From Hyphomonadaceae bacterium UBA4763 (GTDB lineage: Bacteria > Pseudomonadota > Alphaproteobacteria > Caulobacterales > Aquidulcibacteraceae): a stretch of 6,539 nucleotides of DNA. The number at the start of each line of letters is the position of its first letter. Within the stretch, counting starts at the first letter, position 1. Shown here in pieces: positions 1-5,150 of this stretch. The translations under genes were made by a program, and so were the position numbers. Location of the stretch: contig DHHV01000083.1 in assembly GCA_002403455.1 (NCBI GenBank), positions 40,698-47,236 of the forward strand. The letters are read 5' to 3'. The notes beneath the pieces were generated by a model. The model saw nothing but the letters and a program-made list of their open reading frames with translations, made no database searches and had not been told where the DNA came from.

Positions 1-557
1 CCCGCATGGGCGGCGGCAAGCCGCAGCGTTTGCTCGGCGAGCAAAGCCTGTTGGCGCGGGCGCTGGACAAGGCCACAGGGTTCGGCGGGCCGGTTGCTCT
101 GGGCTTGCGGGCTGGCGGCGCGGTCGAGGCGCCGGCTGATATCGCCATAGTGACCGATTGGGACGGCGCCATGGGGCCGCTCGCCAGTTTGGCGGCCGGG
201 TTTGATTGGGCGGCGCGGGTTGACGCGGGTTATTTGCAAATCTTGCCCTGTGACGCCCCCTTTGTTCCGTCCGATTTGACGGCAAAGCTTGCGATCACGC
301 TGCGGCGGGAGGCGCGATTGGCGGCGTTGCCGCGCAGCTTTGGGCGGTTGCATCCGGCCTGCGGGTTATGGGCCATCGGCGCGCGCGCTTTTCTCGCGCC
401 TTATGTTGCAACGGGCCGCGCCGCGCTGATCGGATTTGCGCAGGAGATTGGCTTCGCGACCGTCGATTGGCCAGACAACGGCGACGATCCGTTCTTCAAC
501 ATCAATTCACCGACCGATTTGGCGGCGGCGGAACAGCGGCTGCGGGACAGGGGATGA
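1..557 (+). CDS. mobA: Molybdenum cofactor guanylyltransferase MobA (5' end missing)
   Basis: MobA transfers GMP from GTP to molybdopterin (Mo-MPT) to form the MGD cofactor of DMSO-reductase-family molybdoenzymes in the cytoplasm. The reading frame is already open at base 3 (an Arg codon before the Met at base 6), so the true start and the first part of the nucleotide-binding loop lie outside the window. Visible family features, numbered from the Met at base 6, are the end of the P-loop-like RMGGGKP segment at the N-terminus, GPLASL (about 57-62), the metal-binding ILPCDAPFVP (about 79-88), RLHPACGLW (about 114-122) and the C-terminal NINSPTDL (about 165-172). The 183 visible residues plus roughly 15 missing ones match the usual length of about 200. 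One oddity is that the family's RMGGxDK appears here as RMGGGK, without the acidic residue. A related nucleotidyltransferase such as MocA is possible, but the C-terminal motifs favour MobA. The stop is TGA at 555-557. Confidence 0.88.
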   Translation, partial: RMGGGKPQRLLGEQSLLARALDKATGFGGPVALGLRAGGAVEAPADIAIVTDWDGAMGPLASLAAGFDWAARVDAGYLQILPCDAPFVPSDLTAKLAITLRREARLAALPRSFGRLHPACGLWAIGARAFLAPYVATGRAALIGFAQEIGFATVDWPDNGDDPFFNINSPTDLAAAEQRLRDRG

Positions 558-581
558 GGCGCCGCTCGCACAAATGAGGCC

Positions 582-595
582 TTGCCATTCGTCAA
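582..595 (+). promoter_or_regulatory. Candidate FNR/DNR (NO- or oxygen-responsive) operator upstream of ytfE
   Basis: The 14-mer TTGCCATTCGTCAA has the TTG-N8-CAA architecture of CRP/FNR-family sites. Its right half GTCAA matches the DNR/NNR-type half-site, while the left half TTGCC is degenerate. Its centre (588.5) lies exactly 41.5 nt upstream of the start point predicted from the TAAATT hexamer at 618-623, which is the classic position for activation by this family. ytfE/dnrN genes are commonly under such regulators, so the context supports the call. The site is predicted from sequence only and no regulator gene is in the window. Confidence 0.5.
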
Positions 596-617
596 ACGCG
601 GCGCGCCGACTTGGCGC

Positions 618-630
618 TAAATTCGCGGAC
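618..630 (+). promoter_or_regulatory. Predicted -10 element and transcription start of ytfE
   Basis: TAAATT at 618-623 matches four of six positions of the sigma-70 -10 consensus. The start point would fall near base 630, leaving a short leader of about 14 nt that contains the ribosome binding site. No good -35 hexamer is seen at the right distance. That is expected if an activator bound at 582-595 overlaps the -35 region. Confidence 0.4.
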
Positions 631-632
631 AT

Positions 633-637
633 GGAGG
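633..637 (+). promoter_or_regulatory. Ribosome binding site of ytfE
   Basis: GGAGG lies six nucleotides before the ATG at 644. It decides the start in favour of that ATG over the in-frame TTG at 611, which would fall inside the predicted promoter. Confidence 0.75.
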
Positions 638-643
638 CTCATC

Positions 644-1333
644 ATGTTGCTCAGAGACCAAGCCGTTAAAGACATCGCGCTGGAGCGCCCGGGCGCAACG
701 GCTATTTTTCGTCGCAATCGCATCGATTTTTGCTGCAATGGCGCGCGCTCGCTCAACGAGGCGGCGGCGGCGCGGGGCATCGCCACGGACGTGCTGGAGG
801 CCGAGCTTGCCGCGTTGACGCCCGGGCCGATTGGGGACTTGCCCACCGAGCCGGACGCGCTGATCGATCTGATCTTGCGGCGATTCCACGAGGTGCATCG
901 CGTTGAGTTGGTCGAGCTGGTGCGGCTCGCTGCCCGCGTCGAAGCGGTGCATCGCGATCATCCCGATTGCCCGACCGGTCTTGCCGCTTTTCTGTCGGAG
1001 ACGGCCAATGAGCTGGAAGATCACATGATGAAAGAAGAAGCGGTGCTGTTTCCGATGCTGAAGGCCGGGCATGGCGCGATGGCGGGCATGCCGATCGCGC
1101 GAATGCGGTCGGAGCACCTCGAACATGGCGAGCGGTTGGAAGAGCTGGCGCGGCTGACGACCGATTTCACCCCGCCTGCCGGGGCCTGCACCACCTGGCG
1201 GGCGCTTTACGCCGGTTGCGCCAAATTGGACGGGGATCTGCGCGAGCATATCCACATCGAGAACAATGTGCTGTTCGCGTTGTTTGATCGGGATGGGGTG
1301 GTCAGCGCTTGCGGTTGCGGCGGTAAGCACTAA
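644..1333 (+). CDS. ytfE: Iron-sulfur cluster repair di-iron protein (YtfE/RIC/DnrN/ScdA family)
   Basis: This cytoplasmic hemerythrin-like protein helps restore Fe-S clusters damaged by nitric oxide or oxidative stress. From the ATG at 644 it has 229 residues, against 220 for E. coli YtfE, and it aligns along its whole length. The N-terminal ScdA-type domain (1 to about 55) carries the conserved pair C30-C31 in FCCNG. The four-helix hemerythrin domain (about 70-212) carries the di-iron ligands expected from the E. coli protein: H82, H127 and E131 in DHMMKEE, H158 in SEH, and H202 and E206 in EHIHIENN. ACTTW (181-185) is also typical of the family. The C-terminus is unusual: after NNVLFALF it continues to a SACGCGGKH tail with two extra cysteines (C223, C225). 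It follows mobA by 86 nt but seems to have its own promoter, and it converges on htpX with 13 nt between stop codons. Also named ric, dnrN or norA in other bacteria. Confidence 0.93.
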   Translation: MLLRDQAVKDIALERPGATAIFRRNRIDFCCNGARSLNEAAAARGIATDVLEAELAALTPGPIGDLPTEPDALIDLILRRFHEVHRVELVELVRLAARVEAVHRDHPDCPTGLAAFLSETANELEDHMMKEEAVLFPMLKAGHGAMAGMPIARMRSEHLEHGERLEELARLTTDFTPPAGACTTWRALYAGCAKLDGDLREHIHIENNVLFALFDRDGVVSACGCGGKH

Positions 1334-1346
1334 CCGCCAGCCAAAA

Positions 1347-2297
1347 TCAGCCCCAGGGGCCGCGGGCGGCGGATTTGCCGGCGCCCGTCACCGGCAAGAT
1401 GCTGGGACCGGCGGCGCTGGGATTCTCGCCCGCTGCGGCCCGGCGCGCGGCGTCCAACGCTAGCAGCCGCTCGACCCGGTTTGCCGTGCTGGGGTGGGTC
1501 GTGAACAGATTATCGCCGCGCTCGCCCCGCAAGGGATTGATGATGAACACATGGGCGGAGGCGGGATTGCGCTCGGCTTCGGGGTTGATCAGGCTGCGCG
1601 CGCCGCGCTCGATCTTTTGCAGCGCCGACGCCAGCCATAAGGGGCGGCCGCAAATCTCTGCGCCGATACGGTCGGCCTCATATTCGCGGGCGCGGCTGAT
1701 CGCCATTTGCACAACAGAGGCCGCCAAAGGCGCAAACACCATCAGCGCAATGGTAGCGAAAATCGAGCCGCCGCCTTCGCGATCGCGATTGCCGTTTAAC
1801 AGCCAGGCGAAATTGGCGAGCAGTCCGATCGCCCCGGCGATGGTCGCCGTCACCGTCATCACCAGCGTGTCGCGGTTTTTGATATGGGCGAGCTCATGCG
1901 CCATGACGCCGGCAACCTCTTCACGGGTCAACATGCCGAGCAATCCAGTCGTGGCGGCGACCGCCGCATGAGCCGGATCGCGGCCGGTGGCGAAGGCGTT
2001 CGGCTGGGCGTTGTCGATCAAATAGACGCGCGGGGCCGGCAATTGGGCTTTTTGCGCGAGGCTGTGCACATCGCCGACAAAGGCGCGGATCACGGGATTG
2101 GGATCGGTGGGGGTGACCTCGTGGGCGCGATAGGCCGACAAAACCAGGCGATCAGAATTCCAATAAGAAAAAATATTGATCCCCAGCGCCACGATAAAGG
2201 CGATCGCCATGCCGGGCGCGCCGCCGACCAAATATCCCACGCCGCCAAACAAAGCGGTCATGGCGGCCAGCAAAATGAAGGTCTTCGCGTGGTTCAT
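1347..2297 (-). CDS. htpX: Protease HtpX, membrane-bound zinc metalloprotease (M48)
   Basis: HtpX is an inner-membrane metalloprotease that degrades misfolded membrane proteins, with its active site facing the cytoplasm. The 316-residue product begins MNHAKTFILLAAMTALF, the usual HtpX start. Hydrophobic segments lie at about 5-25 and 29-46, and two more at about 146-168 and 178-200. The zinc site is HELAH (H134, E135, H138), and the SRAREYEAD motif (201-209) supplies the third ligand, probably E205. The family-typical FTTHPSTANRVERLLAL covers about 265-281. A roughly 35-residue Ala/Gly/Pro-rich tail follows. The frame stays open upstream, with alternative ATGs at 2324 and 2348, but those add residues absent from the family and have no ribosome binding site. 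The chosen ATG also has only a weak GGA upstream. The 3' end faces ytfE. It appears to be a single-gene unit, and elsewhere htpX often responds to heat or envelope stress. Confidence 0.93.
   Translation of the reverse strand: MNHAKTFILLAAMTALFGGVGYLVGGAPGMAIAFIVALGINIFSYWNSDRLVLSAYRAHEVTPTDPNPVIRAFVGDVHSLAQKAQLPAPRVYLIDNAQPNAFATGRDPAHAAVAATTGLLGMLTREEVAGVMAHELAHIKNRDTLVMTVTATIAGAIGLLANFAWLLNGNRDREGGGSIFATIALMVFAPLAASVVQMAISRAREYEADRIGAEICGRPLWLASALQKIERGARSLINPEAERNPASAHVFIINPLRGERGDNLFTTHPSTANRVERLLALDAARRAAAGENPSAAGPSILPVTGAGKSAARGPWG
1375..1397. other. Inverted repeat near the htpX 3' end, between convergent genes
   Basis: The arms TTGCCGG (1375-1381) and CCGGCAA (1391-1397) are separated by 9 nt. 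The repeat lies 42 nt beyond the ytfE stop and inside the last codons of htpX. It could form a stem-loop in the ytfE transcript and help end it, but no T-run follows on either strand, so it is not a standard Rho-independent terminator. Confidence 0.3.
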
Positions 2298-2329
2298 TGC
2301 GTGCGGTCCAGAGGGTAACATCATGGCGC

Positions 2330-2345
2330 GCGCGGGGGCCCGCGC
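2330..2345. repeat. GC-rich hairpin in the htpX leader
   Basis: GCGCGGG (2330-2336) and CCCGCGC (2339-2345) are perfect complements. With the inner pair open this gives a six-pair all-GC stem with a four-base loop. It lies 33 nt or more upstream of the htpX ATG. Whether it has a role or is only a product of GC richness cannot be told from sequence. Confidence 0.3.
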
Positions 2346-2464
2346 CAAAGCATGGTTAATGTAGGCTGCTTCGCGCCACCGCGCCAGAGTTACGGCTTTT
2401 CAAATCGGCGCCGCGCATGAGACTTGACCAAGCCAGCCGCGCAATTTCTGGTTTGAGCGGTCGG

Positions 2465-2483
2465 TCGACCAATTACCGGTCGA
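2465..2483. repeat. Inverted repeat TCGACC-N7-GGTCGA upstream of the SulP gene
   Basis: The arms TCGACC (2465-2470) and GGTCGA (2478-2483) flank an AT-rich 7-nt centre, as in many dimeric repressor operators. CGGTC also recurs directly at 2458, 2462 and 2477. The repeat ends 28 nt before the SulP ATG, downstream of the tentative -35, so a bound protein there could block transcription. No regulator gene is adjacent. Confidence 0.35.
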
Positions 2484-2511
2484 TTTGGGCGTGACCGGAG
2501 CGAAAATCAGC

Positions 2512-4206
2512 ATGCCAGCAGCAAAACTCGGCCTCGCCGAACAGTTTACGCCAAAGCTCGTCACGGTTTTGCGCGAAGGCTATCGCGCCCCGCATCTGGC
2601 CGCCGACGCCTTGGCCGGCCTGACCGTCGCGATCGTCGCCTTGCCGCTGTCGATCGCCATTGCTGTCGCCTCCGGCGCCGGACCGGCGCAAGGCTTGACC
2701 AGCGCGATCATCGGCGGGTTTTTGGTGTCGGCCCTGGGCGGCAGCCGCTTTCAAATCGGCGGGCCGGCGGGCGCGTTCATCGTGCTGGTGCAAGCCGCCA
2801 TCGCCGCGCATGGCATGGCAATCACCCTCGCCGCCGTGTTTATGTCCGGCGTTTTATTGGCGGGGCTTGGCCTGTTGCGGCTGGGCGTATTCGTCAAATT
2901 CATCCCTTATCCGGTTACCTTGGGCTTTACCGCCGGCATTGGCGCGATCATCCTTTCCAGCCAGCTCAAGGAATTATTCGGGTTGCAGCTCGGCGGGCCG
3001 GAAGCTGGCCCGATCCTCGAGAAGCTGCCGCAATTGGCCGCTGCAGCGGAGACCGTCAATCTGTCGGCTTTTGGAATTGGCGCGGGCGTTGCCGGCGCGA
3101 TTTGGGCGTTGCGGGCGTTGCGACCGCATTGGCCAGGCATTTTGATCGCGATCGTCGTTGCGGCCGGATTAACGGCGGCATTGGAGCTGCCGATTGACAC
3201 GATCGCCGACCGCTTCGGCGAGTTGCCGCGCGGCCTGCCGGCCCCGCATTTGCCGATGATTTCGGTGGCGGATTTGGCGACGATTGCGCCGATCGCGATT
3301 TCATTTGCGTTGCTGGGGGCGATCGAGTCGTTGTTGAGCGCGGTTGTCGCCGACGGCATGACAGGACGCCGCCATCGGTCAAACTCGGAATTGCTTGCGC
3401 AGGGGATCGCCAATCTGGCGACGGCTTGTTTTGGCGGGATTTGCGTGACCGGGACGATCGCCCGGACGGCGACCAATGTGCGCGCCGGCGCGCATGGCCC
3501 GGTCGCCGGCATGATGCATGCTGGTTTCTTGCTGGTTTTCCTGACTGTAGCTGGGCCGCTGATCGGCTACATTCCTCTGGCGGCTTTGGCGGGCGTGCTG
3601 ATTGTCGTGGCAGTGAACATGATCGAGGCGCAGGCGATGTGGCGGTTGGCGCGTGCCGACCGCGCCGATGCGGTTGTGCTGGCGGCAACCTTTGGGCTGA
3701 CGCTGTTCCGTGATTTGACCGAGGCGATCTTGGTCGGCTTTGCGCTCGGCGCGCTGGGGTTCATTTATCGGATGGCGCAGACGGCGGCGGTGAAAAGCGG
3801 CGGCGCGATGGATGAAGAAGATGCGGCCGATAGCGCTCTTCCCGACCGGGCCGGCTATGATTCAAAAGCCAATCTGCGCGAGGACGTTTTGATTTATCGC
3901 GTTTCAGGCGCGTTTTTCTTCGGAGCGGCGGCAGCGATCGGCGCGGTGCTCGACCGGATCGGCGATCACCATCGCGTGCTGATCGTCGATTTTGCCGCTG
4001 CGCCGCTGATCGATTCATCGGGCGCGCAGGTCATCGAGGCCTGGATCGGCAAAGCCGCGCGTCGCGGCATCGCGGTTTACGTGACCGGGTTAAGCGCCGA
4101 AACCGAACGGCGGTTACGCGCTTTTGGCGTGTTTGACGCTCATGCGCGGTTGCTGACCGATATTGACGGGGCGCTGGCCGATTGGCGCGGGCGAAGCGGG
4201 CGCTAA
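2512..4206 (+). CDS. SulP family inorganic anion transporter with C-terminal STAS domain
   Basis: This is an inner-membrane secondary transporter of the SulP/SLC26 family, whose members carry sulfate, bicarbonate or dicarboxylates. The 564-residue product has a membrane domain (about 30-423) with ALPLSIAIA (43-51) in the first helix, the helix-3 motif IGGPAGAF (82-89), a conserved acidic IES (271-273), DGMTG and the SNSELLAQG segment (281-298), and TGTIARTATNVRAGAHGPVAG (313-333). After a charged linker comes a cytoplasmic STAS domain (about 455-560) with DSSG at 501-504, the loop that holds the phosphorylated serine in anti-sigma-factor antagonists. The ATG at 2512 is chosen because GGAG (2497-2500) precedes it and the family's conserved region starts soon after. 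TTG 2485 and GTG 2491 are in frame but lack a ribosome binding site. No sulfate-assimilation or carbonic anhydrase gene is adjacent, so the substrate stays open. Its stop overlaps that of the next, convergent gene. Confidence 0.92.
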   Translation: MPAAKLGLAEQFTPKLVTVLREGYRAPHLAADALAGLTVAIVALPLSIAIAVASGAGPAQGLTSAIIGGFLVSALGGSRFQIGGPAGAFIVLVQAAIAAHGMAITLAAVFMSGVLLAGLGLLRLGVFVKFIPYPVTLGFTAGIGAIILSSQLKELFGLQLGGPEAGPILEKLPQLAAAAETVNLSAFGIGAGVAGAIWALRALRPHWPGILIAIVVAAGLTAALELPIDTIADRFGELPRGLPAPHLPMISVADLATIAPIAISFALLGAIESLLSAVVADGMTGRRHRSNSELLAQGIANLATACFGGICVTGTIARTATNVRAGAHGPVAGMMHAGFLLVFLTVAGPLIGYIPLAALAGVLIVVAVNMIEAQAMWRLARADRADAVVLAATFGLTLFRDLTEAILVGFALGALGFIYRMAQTAAVKSGGAMDEEDAADSALPDRAGYDSKANLREDVLIYRVSGAFFFGAAAAIGAVLDRIGDHHRVLIVDFAAAPLIDSSGAQVIEAWIGKAARRGIAVYVTGLSAETERRLRAFGVFDAHARLLTDIDGALADWRGRSGR

Positions 4207-5039
4207 TTCGCGTTTCGCGCCGAGGCGCCGAGTGGCAATTGCGCAAAGCGGATGGCGATGGCGACATCGCCGACCGGGATGACGCGCTCGGCCGCAATCG
4301 CGCCGCGCCGGTCAAACAGGCGGATGAGGACGGCCTCGCGCGGATCGAGCGCAATAAGGGCGGCAAGCGCGGCGTCCGACAACGCGAACCGGCCTTGGTC
4401 GAGGATCGCCGCCACCGGCCAAGCGCTCGCGGCAAAGCCGGCGGGAGGAAGCGGACCCGCGGCCGACAGGATCGGAGCGGGCTGGAGGCTTGGGTTGCGG
4501 GTCAGTAAAACCGCGCCGACCGCGCGCGTTGCGCCATTGGCGTCGATCGCCAGCGACAACCCGCCGCGATGGGCGATTAGTCCCAAGGTCGGGGCTTGCA
4601 GATCGGCGCCAAAACGCACCGCCCAGACATCGCGGGCATATTTGCTGGCGCGCCAATCAGGGGCGAACACTGCCCGGCCTTGGCGCAAAAAGGCCGGAAA
4701 GGATTGGCGCAGCGCCGCGATCGATTGCTGCAACTCGGGCGCGTCGCAGGCAAGCCGGGCGGTGCGGCGGGCGGCGTTTTCATCAGCGGCGGCGAGCCTA
4801 GCAAGGCTTGCGCCCGCGCGCAGCGCATCGTGACGGGCCTGCAAGAGCCCCAGCGCTTGGGCGGCTGCTTCATTGGCGGAAAGCGCGCCGCAATGCTGCG
4901 CGGCGGCGGCCAAAGCGGCGCGGTTTTCATAAATCGCCAGCGCGTCAACGGCGCGGGCCGGGGCGGCGGCGCTGGCGGCAAGGCCGGCGCCGAGAATCAC
5001 TGCGGCAAGACGTCGGCAAAGGCTCAATATAAATCGCAT
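4203..5039 (-). CDS. Uncharacterised secreted (probably periplasmic) protein
   Basis: I do not recognise a named family with confidence. The 278-residue product starts with a clear Sec signal peptide: positive residues (R2, R9, R10), a hydrophobic core (about 11-25) and a likely cleavage after APARA (residue 30). The mature part has an Ala/Leu/Arg-rich helical half (about 33-120) with two cysteines, C50 and C98, that could form a disulfide. A second half (about 136-270) looks rich in beta strands. The spacing of the two cysteines around QARHDALRAG reminds me of small uncharacterised alphaproteobacterial exported proteins, but this is from memory. No lipobox follows the signal core and no catalytic motif is visible. 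The gene is convergent with the SulP gene, with the bases CTAA (4203-4206) holding both stops, and divergent from the ABC exporter. No strong ribosome binding site precedes the ATG. Signal peptide, length and composition make it a credible gene. Confidence 0.8.
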   Translation of the reverse strand: MRFILSLCRRLAAVILGAGLAASAAAPARAVDALAIYENRAALAAAAQHCGALSANEAAAQALGLLQARHDALRAGASLARLAAADENAARRTARLACDAPELQQSIAALRQSFPAFLRQGRAVFAPDWRASKYARDVWAVRFGADLQAPTLGLIAHRGGLSLAIDANGATRAVGAVLLTRNPSLQPAPILSAAGPLPPAGFAASAWPVAAILDQGRFALSDAALAALIALDPREAVLIRLFDRRGAIAAERVIPVGDVAIAIRFAQLPLGASARNAN

Positions 5040-5041
5040 CG

Positions 5042-5059
5042 ATGTGTTCTAGAACGCAT
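5042..5059. promoter_or_regulatory. Candidate operator: palindrome centred on GTTCTAGAAC
   Basis: GTTCTAGAAC (5046-5055) is a perfect palindrome. The flanking ATG (5042-5044) and CAT (5057-5059) extend it to 18 bp with a single mismatched pair. It contains CTAG, a tetramer scarce in proteobacterial genomes, and lies directly upstream of the secreted-protein ATG (on the minus strand), where a bound dimer could block translation or transcription start. It does not match the alphaproteobacterial LexA box, a direct repeat of GTTC with a 7-nt spacer. Confidence 0.4.
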
Positions 5060-5089
5060 TGGTTAACATTCAGCGGGCGCATTTGGCGA

Positions 5090-5120
5090 CTTTCGCGCGG
5101 CCGCTTTGCGTTTGCGAAAG
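5090..5120. repeat. Inverted repeat CTTTCGC-N17-GCGAAAG with inner palindrome
   Basis: Seven-base arms at 5090-5096 and 5114-5120 enclose GCGGCCGC (5097-5104) and a tandem TTTGCG pair (5105-5116). It lies 30 nt before the ABC exporter start, so it may be an operator or a leader hairpin. No known motif is matched. Confidence 0.3.
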
Positions 5121-5150
5121 CCATCCCCATGTCGTAGCGGGTGAAGGCCC

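Larger units (their letters stand above)
2298..2511. promoter_or_regulatory. Divergent promoter region between htpX and the SulP gene
   Basis: These 214 nt must hold the promoters of both genes. Toward SulP, TTGACC at 2424-2429 matches five of six positions of a -35 element, but the hexamer 17 nt later (TCTGGT, 2447-2452) is a poor -10. Toward htpX, the minus-strand hexamer TACATT (complement of plus 2361-2366) is a possible -10 with a weak -35. A GC-rich stem (2330-2345) lies in the presumed htpX leader, and an inverted repeat (2465-2483) sits just upstream of the SulP start. No small gene with a ribosome binding site was found here. Confidence 0.4.
5040..5150. promoter_or_regulatory. Divergent promoter region between the secreted protein and the ABC exporter
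   Basis: These 111 nt separate two divergent genes and hold a perfect 10-bp palindrome (5046-5055), the 6-bp palindrome GTTAAC (5062-5067), an inverted repeat around GCGGCCGC (5090-5120) and a tandem TTTGCG pair (5105-5116). I see no convincing -35/-10 pair for either gene. GAAGG at 5143-5147 lies only three nt before the exporter ATG, closer than is usual for a ribosome binding site. Confidence 0.4.

Noticed and set aside
617..1330. Long minus-strand open frame of 237 codons opposite ytfE
   Set aside because: It is fully antisense to a gene with strong family matches, its protein is rich in His/Arg/Gln in the way typical of mirror frames in GC-rich DNA, and it has no recognisable domain.
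1350..1360. GCCCCAGGGGC as a terminator of htpX
   Set aside because: The stem is at most four pairs with a usable loop, and only four Ts follow on the minus strand; too weak to call.
2013..2023. TTGTCGATCAA as an FNR-type site
   Set aside because: The half-sites are separated by 5 nt instead of 8, and it lies within the htpX coding sequence.
2298..2348. N-terminal extension of HtpX to the ATGs at 2324 or 2348
   Set aside because: HtpX proteins start at the MNHAKTF-like segment; the extension has no ribosome binding site and overlaps a GC-rich hairpin.
2907..3688. Two overlapping minus-strand open frames opposite the SulP gene
   Set aside because: They lie wholly within a well-supported transporter gene and translate to Ala/Pro/Arg/Ser-rich sequence without motifs.
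5046..5064. Palindrome region as a LexA (SOS) box
   Set aside because: The alphaproteobacterial LexA box is a direct repeat GTTC-N7-GTTC; here the two GTTC/GAAC halves are inverted and nearly adjacent, and neither neighbour is a DNA repair gene.
4596..5066. Plus-strand open frame of 156 codons opposite the secreted-protein gene
   Set aside because: Gly/Ala/Arg-rich with no signal peptide or motif; the minus-strand frame has a proper signal peptide and a mixed sequence.
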